Source: Nocardia jinanensis (GTDB lineage: Bacteria; Actinomycetota; Actinomycetes; Mycobacteriales; Mycobacteriaceae). From it: a DNA stretch of 64,000 nt. Each line of letters begins with the position of its first letter. The first letter of the stretch is position 1. The DNA lies in assembly GCF_014645735.1 (NCBI RefSeq), contig NZ_BMMH01000027.1:1-64000 (forward strand). Reading direction: 5' to 3'. Position numbers and translations under genes: made by a program. Below the pieces are notes generated by a model. It had not been told where the DNA came from, ran no database searches, and saw only the letters and a list, made by a program, of their open reading frames with translations. Shown here one piece after another: positions 15,806-27,200 of the stretch.

Positions 15806-17302
15806 ATGGGGGAATCGACCCGCGAACCGGCCCATCTGGACCTGTTCCGCTACCTGACCGCGGACGAACGCGACGAATACATCGCGATCATGTCGCATTT
15901 CACGTCTTCCCTGCTTGCCGATATGTCCGCCGCAACCGCCGCCGAACTGCTCACCGCGGCCGGTACCCCACTCGCGGCCGATACCACCGAAACTCGCTGC
16001 AAGCAGCTCGTGCGCTGGGGAAATCTGGTGCCCTCATTGCGGGATACCCGAGTCACCACTGTTGCGGACTACCTGCGAGCTCGTTCGCGGTACCAGGTTT
16101 CGAGCTTGGGCGGGCGCGTGCACCGCGGGGCGCTCGAGATCATGTCGGCTGCCGACGGCGCGCGCGAGGTTGCGCGCGAACTGCTCGGGCAGATCGCCCA
16201 CGCGCTCGCGGACATTCCCAAGCTCCTGGATGCCGGCATCGAGGGTGAACGCGGTGAACGCCTCGCGGGAACCGTCACCACAGTGTTCAACAATCAGCGG
16301 TTGTTCACCGATAGCGTCACCGATTTCTATGCATACCTGTCCGGCGTGCTGACCCGGTTCGATCTCGGGGGTGAGGAGTATGCACAGTTCAAGTCGCTGC
16401 TGCTGGACTATGTCGATCTCATCAATGCCGATGTGAACAAGCACGCTCCGCTTATCGCCGAGGCGTTGAACCAGGTTCTCGCAGTTCTCGACCGGTTGCT
16501 TCCCGTCCTGGATGCACTGCCCGGCTTACAGTTGGGCGACGATATAGCAGTCGAACGCTCGGCGGGGCGCGCGCGATCGGATTGGGAGCAGCTGTATCAA
16601 TGGTATTCGGGTGAGGAATCCGGTCCGGGACAGCTACGGGCAGCCGCCGGCCAGGCACTCGGACAGCTGATCGCCAACGCGAAACGGATTCTCGATTCCT
16701 CCCGGACCGGGTATTCGCGGCGGGCGGACCTGCTGCGCCTGGCCGGGCGGCTCGCCCGGGCGTCGGACGCCGAAGCGGATCGGCTGTTCACCGCCGGCTT
16801 CGGGGCCTGGCCCGCCCGGCACCTCGGGTTGGGTCCCGAAGAGCCGGACCCACAGATCACGCCGACGACATCGTGGATGGTGGCCGACCCCATCGATGTT
16901 CCGGTGTCCCTGCGGGAACGCGGTAATCGTGTCGCGAAGGGTCGCTCCTCTCGGGTGCCGGACACCGCCACCGATCGCAGGATGGTCGAGGCCGCGGCTC
17001 GTGCGGAGGCACAGCGCCTGCGCGAAGCCGCGGCCGAACTCGCCGCGTGTGGCGCTCTGGATGGAGCCCGGCTGTCACCCGCGGCGCGTGGAGTCCTTCT
17101 GGAACAGCTCGGTCGGCTACTGACGACCGATCACGATGCCGACGCGGTCATCGTCGATTACGATCTCGGCCTTGCGCTCGAAGCCACCCGAGGTCGCCGC
17201 ACCCGGATCGATTCCCATGACGGGACCCTCACCGTCGAGGGCTACACCCTCAGTATCCGCTCTATCGACAGCTCGCTCGCCGCGCTCCCCGATGCCCTAT
17301 GA
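15806..17302 (+). CDS. jetA: Wadjet type II JetA (DUF2397/TIGR02677)
   Basis: A 498-residue protein matching the DUF2397 (TIGR02677) subunit of the four-gene Wadjet type II cluster. In condensin terms it is the kleisin-like subunit that bridges the SMC ATPase. Recognisable parts are HLDLFRYLTADERDEYIAIM at residues 10-30, the WGNLVPSLRDTRVTTVADYL winged-helix region near 73-92, and FNNQRLFTDSVTDFYAYL near 165-182. A C-terminal Ala/Arg-rich helical segment (RMVEAAARAEAQRLREAAAE) follows. ATG 15806 has GAAGGA eight bases upstream; an earlier frame start at 15734 lacks one. Its stop overlaps jetB by an ATGA. The identification rests on the whole cluster as much as on this sequence. Confidence 0.92.
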   Translation: MGESTREPAHLDLFRYLTADERDEYIAIMSHFTSSLLADMSAATAAELLTAAGTPLAADTTETRCKQLVRWGNLVPSLRDTRVTTVADYLRARSRYQVSSLGGRVHRGALEIMSAADGAREVARELLGQIAHALADIPKLLDAGIEGERGERLAGTVTTVFNNQRLFTDSVTDFYAYLSGVLTRFDLGGEEYAQFKSLLLDYVDLINADVNKHAPLIAEALNQVLAVLDRLLPVLDALPGLQLGDDIAVERSAGRARSDWEQLYQWYSGEESGPGQLRAAAGQALGQLIANAKRILDSSRTGYSRRADLLRLAGRLARASDAEADRLFTAGFGAWPARHLGLGPEEPDPQITPTTSWMVADPIDVPVSLRERGNRVAKGRSSRVPDTATDRRMVEAAARAEAQRLREAAAELAACGALDGARLSPAARGVLLEQLGRLLTTDHDADAVIVDYDLGLALEATRGRRTRIDSHDGTLTVEGYTLSIRSIDSSLAALPDAL

Positions 17303-18489
17303 GCCGCGACTCCGGACGCCGCTCCCTGGGCACGCGCTCACAAGATGCGGCCGGTCTGCGCGAGGCGGCCAGAGCGCTACTGACGACACCGGTCATCACC
17401 GCAACTCGCCGTCCGGAGACTATCGCCCTGGTCCGTCGTCATGTGACCGCGCTCCGTACGATGTTCAGTACGCAACTCGGATACCACCTGATCGCGGAGT
17501 CCGGTTTCGCGCGACTGGTCAAACTGCCGCCCGAACCCAGCTCACCCGCAAGGACCCTCGCGCGGCGCAACGGTACTCCGCTGGGCGCGCCGACCTACAC
17601 CTTGGTCGCACTCGCGTGCGCGGCACTGCTGGCCCCAGGGGTCGGTGAGCAGATCCTCATCTCCCAGCTCGTCGCCCAGATCCGCTCCGACGCTGCGGAG
17701 CAAGGGATCAGCGTCCCGGACGACCTCCCACAGCGCCGGCGGCTCGTAGCGGCGCTGTCCGTGCTGATCGATTGGGGAGTGCTCACCGAGACCGACGGTA
17801 CCATCGGCCGCTGGGGCGACACCGGCGCAGACGAAGCGCTGTTGACGATCTGCCGACCGCTACTGCCACATCTGCTGGTTCGGTCGATCGGTCCCGGAGC
17901 AACCGATGACAGCATCCTGGCGCCGGAAGCCGGGGCACCCAGGCGCCGCCTGCGCCGTCGGCTCGCCGAGGATCCAGTTGTACTGCGCCGCGATTTGAGT
18001 CCCGAAGAACTGGATGTGCTGTCGAGGGAGCGCACCGAACTCAGCCGGCTTCTCAACGACAATTTCGGGCTCGTCCTGGAAGTCCGGGCCGAGGGCGCTC
18101 TGGCCTACGATCCGGCCGAAACGCTCAGCGATATCGAGTTTCCCGGTGCGGGCAGCGTGAAGCAGGCCGGTCTTCTGCTCGTCGGTGCCCTAGCAGATCG
18201 GGCGGAGCAGTCGCAGTCGGCCGCGCCGGAATTCCCCTGGGCAGTAGTCGAAGACAGACTGGGAGAACTGCTGGATCAAAACCGAAGAGTATGGAAATCC
18301 GAATACGGCGACGCCCCTGAACGGCTGCGCGACGATGTCGTCGCCCTTCTGGTATCGCTGCGGCTCATCGAAATCAGCGATTCCGGGGTCCGCTTGCTCG
18401 GGCCCGCCTTCCGCTACCGGCCCCGGGCGGTAGCGCAGCACAGCCAGTTGACCTTGGATTCCTTCGATGAAGAGAGAGGCCGGTCGTGA
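17299..18489 (+). CDS. jetB: Wadjet type II JetB (DUF2398/TIGR02678)
   Basis: A 396-residue DUF2398 (TIGR02678) protein, the KITE/winged-helix subunit of the JetABC condensin-like complex. Features include ARALLTTPVITATRRPETIALVRRH at residues 23-47, FSTQLGYHLIAESGFARLVKL near 57-77, and two winged-helix blocks, RRLVAALSVLIDWGVLTETDG near 145 and a C-terminal one (DDVVALLVSLRLIEIS). The mid part is Arg-rich (RRRLRRRLAEDP). Both ends overlap neighbours by four bases (ATGA with jetA, GTGA with jetC), so translation is fully coupled. Its role, as known for the family, is to tune loop-extrusion architecture; it is not itself catalytic. Confidence 0.9.
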   Translation: MSRDSGRRSLGTRSQDAAGLREAARALLTTPVITATRRPETIALVRRHVTALRTMFSTQLGYHLIAESGFARLVKLPPEPSSPARTLARRNGTPLGAPTYTLVALACAALLAPGVGEQILISQLVAQIRSDAAEQGISVPDDLPQRRRLVAALSVLIDWGVLTETDGTIGRWGDTGADEALLTICRPLLPHLLVRSIGPGATDDSILAPEAGAPRRRLRRRLAEDPVVLRRDLSPEELDVLSRERTELSRLLNDNFGLVLEVRAEGALAYDPAETLSDIEFPGAGSVKQAGLLLVGALADRAEQSQSAAPEFPWAVVEDRLGELLDQNRRVWKSEYGDAPERLRDDVVALLVSLRLIEISDSGVRLLGPAFRYRPRAVAQHSQLTLDSFDEERGRS

Positions 18490-21400
18490 CCGCGGAAACC
18501 GTTAAACATTTCGATCAGCGCTGGCGGTTGACCCGCGCCGGTGTGGTCAATGTCTGGCACTATCTCGACAACGAATTCATCATCTCCGGTGGCAGGCTGA
18601 TTCTGCGCGGCGCCAACGGCTCCGGGAAGTCTCGTGCCCTGGAGATGCTGCTGCCCTTCCTACTGGATGCCGATCGCAGGCGGATGGACGCCACCGGCTC
18701 GCAGAAGGTGAGCCTCGACGAATTGATGCGCACCGGTGCTCGTGGCCAGACCAACCGAATCGGCTATCTGTGGGTGGAACTGGCCCGTCCCGGGGAACAC
18801 CTGACTCTCGGCGCCCACATCAAATACAGCGCCTCGGCGCACCGGTCCGAAGTCCGGTTCTTCACCACCGGGCTGCGGGTCGGTGAGGAGCTACCGCTGC
18901 TCGACGCCAACCGGGATCCGCTGCCCCGGGGTCGGCTTGCCGAACGAATCGGGCAGCAGAGTCTCACCGATGCCGAGCAGCATCGTGAAGTCGTCCGTAC
19001 CAGAGTATTCGGGCTGCACGGCGAGACAGGTCGCGACAGGTTCACCGGTCTCGTACAGCTCCTGCACACTCTGCGCTCTCCCGATGTGGGTAACAGGATC
19101 GACGAGGGCAAACTGCCGCAGATCCTGTCGGACGCACTACCGCCGCTCAGTGAGCACACACTCGAACAGACCGGTAACCGCCTCGACGGACTCACCGAGA
19201 CTCGCGCGGCACAGGAGAAACTGGTCGAAACGCTCGGCCATGTCCAGCGTTTCCATGCTGTGTACAGCGCGTATGCCGCCGGGGTGTTGGTCCAGAGCGC
19301 CACGGTGCTGCGAGACGCGGCCGGAGAACTCGAATCCGCACGCGAGGAACGCCGAGATCTCACCGACCAGCTGAACAGGGCCCATAGCGACCACGCTGCC
19401 GCAACCACCAGGGCAGCCGAGTTGGAGGATGCCGTCGAGGAGTTGCGCACCTCCATCGATGGTCTGCGTACGGCGCCATTGTTCAAGAAGGCCGAAGACC
19501 TCGCCCAGCGGGCTACTGCTGTCGCTGCCCTCCAGCGTTCTGCCGAGCAGGCGCTGGCAAACGCCCATCGGGCACGAACCGACGAAACGGACGCCGCCGC
19601 GCGCACCACGAACGTAGTGGCCGAGCTGCAGGCGGCCGTGACCGTGGCTGCCGATCTGCTCGCGCAGGCGGTCGAGCGGCTCGCGGTGGAAGACATCTCC
19701 CGCAACCGGCTACCGATTTCGATCGAGATGCGTACGGAACCGGACCACACCGTCATCGATTCTGTTCAGGATTCACTCGATCAGGCACCGGTCGCCATCG
19801 AACGACCTCGTTCGGCAGGTGTCGAGATGCTCCCCGAGTCGTTGGACGACACCGCCTCCGCGGCGCAAGACTGCGCACGGGCTGCCGAAGAGCGGGAGAC
19901 GAAAGCCCGTCGACGCGAGGACGAGGCACGGCGGCTCGCCGGGCAACGCGCAGCAGTCGAGTCGCTCGAACGTGAGGCGGACGAGAAGCAGCAAGCCGCA
20001 GACGATGCGGACACCATCTCCGCGGAGGCCGCCGGCGACCGTGACGAACTGGGGGTCGCTCTGAACCGGGGCTGGCGCGCCTGGTTGGATTCCGGCACCA
20101 CCGAAACTCTCCTTGTAGAAATCGATCGATCCCATTCGGCGATCGAGGCTCTGGACAGCGATGTCGAAATCCTGTGCGGTGACGACCCCAGTACCGATCT
20201 GCTGCTCGACGACCTCGATCGGCTTGCCACCCGATTGGCCACGCCGGTCGTTGATCGGCTGGCCGTCGATGTCTCCCAGATCAACGATGAGATCAGGGCA
20301 GAAAGGGACACCGCCGCCGAATTGACCGTCCGGCAGCGCGAACTGGAGGCCGAACAGGATCCGGAACCTCCGGCCGCACCCTGGCAGGCGCCTACCAGCG
20401 GTGTCCCGCTGTGGCGGGTCATCGATTTCCAGCCGGGCGTGCCGGATGCCGACCGGGCCGGTATCGAGGGCGCCCTCCTGGCCTCCGGACTGTTGACCGC
20501 GACGCTGGACGGAAATGGCGACTTGCGCTCCGTAGACGGCGAAGCCCTGCTGCGCGCGGCGACCGTTCCGGTCGGTTCGCCGTTATCCGAGGCGCTGCGA
20601 CCGGATCCTTCCGCGGCAGAACACGCCACAGCGGTCCAGCGCGTGTTGGCGAGCATCGGTTGGCAGGATCCACACGCCACGACCTCGGTCGGCCCCGACG
20701 GCACCTGGCGAAACGGCGCACTGCTGGGCCGCCATATGCCGACCGCGGCGCAGCACATCGGCGCGACCGCCCGTGCGGCGGCACGCCGCGAACACCTCGC
20801 TGCTATCAAGGCCCGGTTGGGGCGAATCGCGGAAAGCCTCACCGCGCACCAGGATCGTTTGCGGGATCTCGGTGCACACCGGACAGCACTCGACGCCCAT
20901 CTGCGCACAGCACCGACGTCGCGCGCGCTTGTCGAACGGCGTGTGACCGCCCGCACCCAGCGGAAGCAGGCAGAAGACGCTGCGGACCGAGCCTGGAATA
21001 ACGCACGGCGCGCCGAATCCGCACGCTCCGACTGGAGCCGCCGCGAAAAGGAGCATCGTGATCTCTGCAACGCTATGGCACTTCCGCCGGATGCGGACGA
21101 TCTCCGTGCGGTGCAGACGCGGTGCGCCCGAGCACGAGCCGTGTGCCTGGAGCTCGAGCAGTCCTGCGGATCGGTGATCGGCGTGGCGGAGCGAGCGCGG
21201 GAAGCACGGCAGGAGTATCTGAGCAAACGCAAACGCCGCACCGACGATGAGGCCACCGCCGAATCCGCCAGAAAAGACTGGTATAGGGAGGCGACGGAAC
21301 TCGCCGCGCTACACGAGGCGCTCGAACTGCCCCTCCGGGAGCTGACCGCGCAAATCGAGGCCAGCGAAGCCGAGCTGAAGCGTACAAACCGGCAGCGGCA

Positions 21401-22616
21401 AGAAGCCGATCACAGGGCACAGAGCAGGAAAACCGAAGCGGAGACGACAAAGGTGCGCCTGGAGACCGCGAACCGCAGCGAACGGTCCAGCGCCGGGCAC
21501 CTACGACAGACCGGCGACCTCTTCAACAACCGCATGCATCTACCCGGTCTGCGGGCATCGGCCACTCCACAACCGCTGAAACCGATCCAGGATGTCACCG
21601 ATCCGGCCGCTGCCCGGCGCACCGCCGAGGAGGTGCTCCGGGCGCTGCGCAGTACCAAAGCCCACGACGTGAACCGGCTGCTCACCGCGCTCACCAAATT
21701 CGGCGCCGACACCTCCGGCCATCTCGAGGTATTGCACCACATCGAACACGGAGTGCATCTCATCCGCCTCGAAGGCGCCGAAAATTATCACGACCTTCCC
21801 GCAGTTCTCGCCTATCTGGAGAACCGGGTCGAAGTCGGCCGCCACGCGCTCACCGAACGGGAGCGGGAGGTCTTCACCGAATTCGTCCTGGGAAATGTCA
21901 CCGAAGAACTCCGCCGCCGCGTGCATCAGGCCCGGCAGCTCGTACAAGCCATGAGTACCAGCCTGGCCGGTACCAGGACCAGCCACGGCATCGGCGTCCG
22001 GATCGGCTGGGAGCTCGACAGCGGCGACTCGGAACTCCAACGCCTGATGCAGCTTGTGGGTATTGCCGACCAGGTTCGTTCCGAGCAGGACAGCGAGGAA
22101 CTCGTCGGACTGGTCCGTGAACGTGTGCAGCGCTTACACACTACCGACGCGTCCAGCGGATACACCGCTCATCTGCGCGAAGCCCTGGACTACCGTTCGT
22201 GGCATTCCGTCGAGGTCACGATTCTCGGTCCGGATCCCGGGCAGGTTCGGCGCATATCGCGGCGCGCCAAGATCTCCCAAGGCGAAACGCGGTTCGTCTC
22301 CTACGTGACCCTTTTCGCTGCCGCCGACGGCTACCTCTCCGGTCTCCCTGATGCCGAACGCGCACTGCGGCTGGTACTGCTCGACGACGCGTTCGCCAAG
22401 GTGGACCAACGGGCCATAGGCGAACTCATGGGTCTGCTGGTGCGCTTGGATATCGATTTCGTCATGACCGGCCATGCCCTGTGGGGGACCGTGCCGGAAG
22501 TCCCGGCCCTGGACATCTATGAAATCCGCCGTGTCGGCGACAGCAGCGTGGTGCCCACCCGGATCCACTGGGACGGCCGCAACCGCAACTACCTGGTTTC
22601 GGTGCAGCCTCGATGA
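18486..22616 (+). CDS. jetC: Wadjet type II JetC SMC-like ATPase (TIGR02680)
   Basis: A 1376-residue SMC/Rad50-like motor (TIGR02680). Walker A is GANGSGKS at residues 42-49. Long coiled coils lie around 265-560 and 770-1080, interrupted by a hinge-like globular block around 620-750 that includes PLWRVIDFQPGVPDADRAGI. The C-terminal lobe has signature ISQGETRF near 1262, Walker B LRLVLLDDAFAKVD near 1294-1307 and a switch histidine in MTGHALWG. With JetA and JetB it should form the loop-extruding complex that traps small circular DNA for JetD to cut. The start GTG 18486 lies inside the jetB stop (GTGA). Length is typical of the family, with no frameshift seen. Confidence 0.93.
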   Translation: MTAETVKHFDQRWRLTRAGVVNVWHYLDNEFIISGGRLILRGANGSGKSRALEMLLPFLLDADRRRMDATGSQKVSLDELMRTGARGQTNRIGYLWVELARPGEHLTLGAHIKYSASAHRSEVRFFTTGLRVGEELPLLDANRDPLPRGRLAERIGQQSLTDAEQHREVVRTRVFGLHGETGRDRFTGLVQLLHTLRSPDVGNRIDEGKLPQILSDALPPLSEHTLEQTGNRLDGLTETRAAQEKLVETLGHVQRFHAVYSAYAAGVLVQSATVLRDAAGELESAREERRDLTDQLNRAHSDHAAATTRAAELEDAVEELRTSIDGLRTAPLFKKAEDLAQRATAVAALQRSAEQALANAHRARTDETDAAARTTNVVAELQAAVTVAADLLAQAVERLAVEDISRNRLPISIEMRTEPDHTVIDSVQDSLDQAPVAIERPRSAGVEMLPESLDDTASAAQDCARAAEERETKARRREDEARRLAGQRAAVESLEREADEKQQAADDADTISAEAAGDRDELGVALNRGWRAWLDSGTTETLLVEIDRSHSAIEALDSDVEILCGDDPSTDLLLDDLDRLATRLATPVVDRLAVDVSQINDEIRAERDTAAELTVRQRELEAEQDPEPPAAPWQAPTSGVPLWRVIDFQPGVPDADRAGIEGALLASGLLTATLDGNGDLRSVDGEALLRAATVPVGSPLSEALRPDPSAAEHATAVQRVLASIGWQDPHATTSVGPDGTWRNGALLGRHMPTAAQHIGATARAAARREHLAAIKARLGRIAESLTAHQDRLRDLGAHRTALDAHLRTAPTSRALVERRVTARTQRKQAEDAADRAWNNARRAESARSDWSRREKEHRDLCNAMALPPDADDLRAVQTRCARARAVCLELEQSCGSVIGVAERAREARQEYLSKRKRRTDDEATAESARKDWYREATELAALHEALELPLRELTAQIEASEAELKRTNRQRQEADHRAQSRKTEAETTKVRLETANRSERSSAGHLRQTGDLFNNRMHLPGLRASATPQPLKPIQDVTDPAAARRTAEEVLRALRSTKAHDVNRLLTALTKFGADTSGHLEVLHHIEHGVHLIRLEGAENYHDLPAVLAYLENRVEVGRHALTEREREVFTEFVLGNVTEELRRRVHQARQLVQAMSTSLAGTRTSHGIGVRIGWELDSGDSELQRLMQLVGIADQVRSEQDSEELVGLVRERVQRLHTTDASSGYTAHLREALDYRSWHSVEVTILGPDPGQVRRISRRAKISQGETRFVSYVTLFAAADGYLSGLPDAERALRLVLLDDAFAKVDQRAIGELMGLLVRLDIDFVMTGHALWGTVPEVPALDIYEIRRVGDSSVVPTRIHWDGRNRNYLVSVQPR

Positions 22617-23839
22617 CACTTCCCGCGCCTTTGCTGGAGTACCTCTCCGCGCCGAGCCTGCTCGACGTGTGGATGACGCTGCGCAACCGACTCGAACGCA
22701 CGGGTCATGCAATCTCAGGAACAGTCCGGGTCGATCTGAATGCCGATGCCGCGGACCGCCTGTCCGGACTGCTGGGTCGCCCTATTCTAGCGGGGATCCG
22801 CACCCTATCGGTGAGCGATCTGGATGCCGCCCTGCTGCGCAGTTCCGCAGGCCGGGGCCTGGTCCCCGTCCTGGCCGAGCTCACCGGCGGGCCACTCCGG
22901 GACCGCCCCTCGGAACGCCTGGGGCGCCGGCAGGCGGTCAGCGCCCTGTGGGCGGACGTCGAACAGACGATCCACGACCGTGGACTCTCGTCGACCCCGT
23001 GGGTCCGTCCCTGGATCGAATGGCTACACAGCACCGGTCTGCTGATCAGGTCCGTGACGACGGCCCGGCAGGAATTCGACACAGCCGCCCACGCTCTCGC
23101 CCTCGCCCTGTTGTCCGACCCACCCCAGCGCATCCTCGGGGAATTGGCGACCGCGGTCGCCGGCAACGCCCACGCACTCGACAAGGACACACTCGCGGGT
23201 CGCCTGGCCCTCCGGGCGCTCTGTTTCGCATTCGACCACCCGGAACCCACTACCGCACGCGACCGGATCAACCTGTGGCGGCTTGCCGGCATCACCGTGG
23301 ACACGATCTCGAGCACGGTCCTCACCTGGGGACTGCGACCTCCCGGCGCGGACGCATGGTCGGTCATGATGCGAACGCGGGCCGACCTCGGCCTCGTCAC
23401 CCACCTGACTCTCGCCGAACTGTCGTCCACCGATGCCTTGCTGACCCTGCCCGGTACCACCGTGGCGGCCTGCGAGAACCCCCAGGTCCTCCAGCGCGCC
23501 GCCGAGGCGGGCGTGGGTCGGACTCTCATCTGTTTCAGTGGCAACCCGTCATCAGCGGGATCGGTCCTGGCCGGGCGGGTGAATCTGCGGTACCACGGGG
23601 ACTTCGACTGGCCGGGTATCAGCATCGCGGCCCGCCTGCACGCGGCCGGAGCCGGGCTGTGGCGGATGAGCGCGACCGATTACCTCGAAGCGGCGGCCCG
23701 CGGGACAACCCGGCTTCCGCTCTCGGGCTCGCCCATACCCACGACCTGGGACCCGGAACTGTCCCAGGCAATGGACCGAGTAGGCGTCGCGGTACACGAA
23801 GAGTCCGTGATCAACACCCTGCTCGAGGACCTACGGTGA
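22613..23839 (+). CDS. jetD: Wadjet type II JetD topoisomerase-like nuclease (TIGR02679, DUF3323+DUF2399)
   Basis: A 408-residue protein with an N-terminal DUF3323 arm and a C-terminal DUF2399 Toprim domain. The Toprim motifs are intact: the glutamate of VAACENPQVL near residue 287 and the D-x-D of YHGDFDWPGISIA near 328-340. These are metal-binding residues required by the JetD nuclease that cleaves plasmids captured by JetABC. The ATG overlaps the jetC stop by four bases. It ends the operon; the C-terminus is complete (VINTLLEDLR). The four genes have no gap, insertion or frameshift, so the Wadjet system should be functional. Confidence 0.92.
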   Translation: MTLPAPLLEYLSAPSLLDVWMTLRNRLERTGHAISGTVRVDLNADAADRLSGLLGRPILAGIRTLSVSDLDAALLRSSAGRGLVPVLAELTGGPLRDRPSERLGRRQAVSALWADVEQTIHDRGLSSTPWVRPWIEWLHSTGLLIRSVTTARQEFDTAAHALALALLSDPPQRILGELATAVAGNAHALDKDTLAGRLALRALCFAFDHPEPTTARDRINLWRLAGITVDTISSTVLTWGLRPPGADAWSVMMRTRADLGLVTHLTLAELSSTDALLTLPGTTVAACENPQVLQRAAEAGVGRTLICFSGNPSSAGSVLAGRVNLRYHGDFDWPGISIAARLHAAGAGLWRMSATDYLEAAARGTTRLPLSGSPIPTTWDPELSQAMDRVGVAVHEESVINTLLEDLR

Positions 23840-23859
23840 GGTGTCTCCGCAGCGCCTCA

Positions 23860-24084
23860 TCATGCTTTGATGGCTCTTCCAGCCTGGACCATCGCATCGA
23901 AAAGCCTTTGCTGCCAAATTTTCTGCTGCTCCGCCGTGCCGCGATAACCACTCGGCCCGGTGCTGCGATGCCCGAAATACCTCGGACTGATTGCCGTTTT
24001 GGAGAAGGACTGCCAAAAGAAACTCCACCCCAGCGCAGGAAACCGCCCGAACACGAACACAGCCCGCAACTGCGGCAATCGCGC
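23860..24084 (-). pseudogene. C-terminal remnant of a uracil-DNA-glycosylase-like gene
   Basis: The minus strand reads ARLPQLRAVFVFGRFPALGW and then HRSTGPSGYRGTAEQQKIWQ, ending with a stop at 23860. By hand alignment it matches the last 74 residues of the intact glycosylase-like protein at 32197-32904 at about 46 positions (62 percent). Everything upstream of the Ala-Arg-Leu is missing, an in-frame stop lies just before it, and there is no start. It sits directly after jetD, and the helicase gene follows on the opposite strand. Confidence 0.85.
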
Positions 24085-24201
24085 GAGCCGGCAGTCAGTA
24101 ACGTCTATTGATCTTCACCGATGTCCAGAGCAGAGCTCGACATACGAGCCCCACGCGGGCATGGGACACAATGAGCGATGCGCAAAAGGGTGGAGGCAGA
24201 T

Positions 24202-27200
24202 GTGACGCAGGTGCCGCTATGGGAAGACACCACGGCAGTAGAGCAGGGGCTCACTGTACAGGTGCTGACCCAACCCGCGATCAACCTCGCACTCGTGCAC
24301 AACGGCGTTCCCTTGATCGCTGGGCTTCGCGTTACGAATACTTCGGACTCGCCCTCAGTAGATGTCACAGTGACGGTCCGAATCCATGGCAACGGTGCAG
24401 AACTCGCGCAGCCCTGGACTCGAACCCACGACGGCAATCTCGGAGCTGCCGACGACGTGTTCTGGGACGATTTTTCCGACTTCGCCCCGTCGACCTCGTG
24501 CCTGAGCGATCTGAACGAATCCCATCCCGCAACGTTGAGTGTCACGATCTCTCGCCTGTGGGGTCCGGAGGTTCACCTCACGGTGCCGATCAAGGTCCTC
24601 GCACACAATGAGTGGTTCAACGCTCCGATATTCTACGATTCGCTGGCGGCGTTCGTGCAGCCGAACACCAATGCGGTCCATTCCGTGCTGAGCGATGCTG
24701 CCGAACTCCTTCGATCGCAAACAGGTAACTCCTCGATCAGCGGGTATCAAGACAGCCCCGAACGTGCCGCCTTCATCGCTGCCGCCATTTACGAGGCACT
24801 GCGTACACGGCAGATCCGATACATCAACCCGCCGGCCTCGTTCGAGGACACCGGTCAGAAGATTCGCACGACCGCCCAGGTGCTGGAGCAGAGGTTCGGC
24901 ACCTGTATCGACCTTTCCGTGACCTATGCGGCGTGTTTGGAAGCCGCTGGCCTGCGCCCACTGGTGTGGCTGGTCGAGGGCCACGCATTCGGTGGTTTCC
25001 TCCGCAATGAGGTGAATCTGGCCCATCCGTCCCTGACCGAGCAGAACGCCCTCGTCAACCTCATCGAATCCGGCATTGCCGTGCCTGTCGAAGCGGTGTT
25101 CTACGACCAATCGCCGCATGGCGATTTCAAGGGCGCGATCGCGAGCGCCAGGCGACATTTCAGCAGTCCGGAGACCCTCGGGGGCGTTATCGGCATCGCG
25201 GCGGCGCGGAAGAGCGGCGTACGCCCGATTCCGAGCACCGACGATATCGCCCCTGTTACCCACTCCGAGTCAGCGAATCTCCGGAGCATCGCTCTCGAAC
25301 TCCCGGAGGAGCTGCAGAATCAACGCAGCAACGACGATGTGCTGGAAGTGGCCGATCACGCTCCAGCCCGGGTCCGGAAATGGAAGCGCGCGCTCCTCGA
25401 CCTGAGCACGCGCAATCGCTTGCTCAACCTCAAGCCGTCGCGTCAGGTCATCGACCTCAACGTACCGAGGGGAGGGCTACCAGTCCTCGACGACCTCGTC
25501 CATGCCGGAACTGCGATCACGGTGACCCCACACGACGATCTCTCCTCGATCCATCAGCTTCGAGGAGCACGCCGCGCGGCCGAAATAGATCCGGACGAGC
25601 TCAGGACCCTCCTGTCGGATGAACACAAGTTGTACGCGGCCGTCTCTCGCGATACGTACGCACGCCGTTTCAAGGAGCTTTCCCGCACCGCACGGACGCT
25701 GCTCGAGGAAACCGGTAGCTCCAACCTCTACTTGACACTCGGGGTGCTCGTTCACCACACGTCTACCGGCGCCGAGGCGAGGGCTCCCCTGTTCCTGCTT
25801 CCGGTGCGGCTCACCGGTGGTACAGGCCGCGCACCGTTCCAGATCGCGGTGGACACCACCGAGGTAGCGACACCGAACCACTGTCTCGTCGAATGGCTGC
25901 GCCTGAAGCACAATGTTTCGATCGAGGCGCTCGAAGCGCCGAAGCTCGACGATAGCGGGCTGGATATCGTCCATACGTTCCGGGAGATCCGCGGAGCTCT
26001 CGTCGAAAACAATATCGATCTTCGTATCGACGAGGTCGCGACGCTGGCCATCTGCCAGTTCGGCACGTTCGGAATGTGGCGGGACCTCAACGACAGATGG
26101 GAGACTCTGGAGCAGAGCCCTATCGTCCGGCATCTGACGCATCACGCCGGACAATCGTTCCGCGATCCGCACAGCGACGGTGATTCCGGACTCGATCACG
26201 TCGACGTCGACGAGGGAGCCGTCGTTGTCCCTATTCCGGCCGACGGCTCACAACTGCGGGCAATCGCTCTCGCTGCGGAAAGGCGCACCTTCGTCCTCGA
26301 AGGCCCGCCCGGTACGGGGAAATCCCAGACGATTACCAACCTGATTGCGCACGCATTGCGCCTCGGCAAGACCGTTCTCTTCGTTGCGGAGAAGCAGGCG
26401 GCTCTCGATGTCGTGAAGAAACGGCTCGACACCATCGGCCTGCAGAATTTCACCCTCGACTTGCACGGAAAAGGACAACGGCCGAACGCTATCCGTGATC
26501 AGCTCAAAGCTGCCATCGACTGTTCGCTCTACTACAACGACCGCGCGTGGGACGTTCGACTCGCGGAATACCGGAAAAGGCTGGTTCCGCTGGCGGACTA
26601 TCCGGCCACGATCCATGAGCGCAACGGCGTAGAGCGTTGCCTCTGGAGCGCGTACGAGGAAATCTTGGAGAGCGGCGACGGACCCGTCGCACCCATCCCG
26701 ACAGCGTATGTCGCCCGCCCCCGGGAAAATTGGACCGAGATAAGGGACTCGCTCGATCAGTTCTCCCGAGCCGCCCGTTCCCTGGAATTCCGTGCGGGCG
26801 TTCCGTGGTCGATTGCCGGATCGATCAGCGCCGGGATCGGCCCCGACCAGATCTCGGCGGCACTACGCCGATTCGACCTGGCGCTCCGCGCCGCCCGAGC
26901 GAGCGAGCGGGTCTGGCCTTTGTTGGGGCACGTCGACCACCCCGAACGTATCAATGCCTTGGTGCCCGCAGCAGCTCGGCAACAGGGCCGGCCCGTTCCT
27001 GATGCGGTGACGCAGGCATGGATGCGCGATCACAAGTTCGCAACCCTGCGGGAGGCGCTACTTGCCGAAGTTGCGCGGCTGCATCAGGATTGCGCTCCGC
27101 TTCTGGGGAAGTTCGTCCCCGCATTTGTCGAGTCCGGTGACATACCCGCGTTCATCGCAGAAGCCGAGGAGAGCGGGAAGGGTCTGCTCAACAGAAAGAA

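Noticed and set aside
19781..21256. 491-codon minus-strand frame within jetC
   Set aside because: Ser/Arg-rich low-complexity shadow of the coiled-coil coding sequence.
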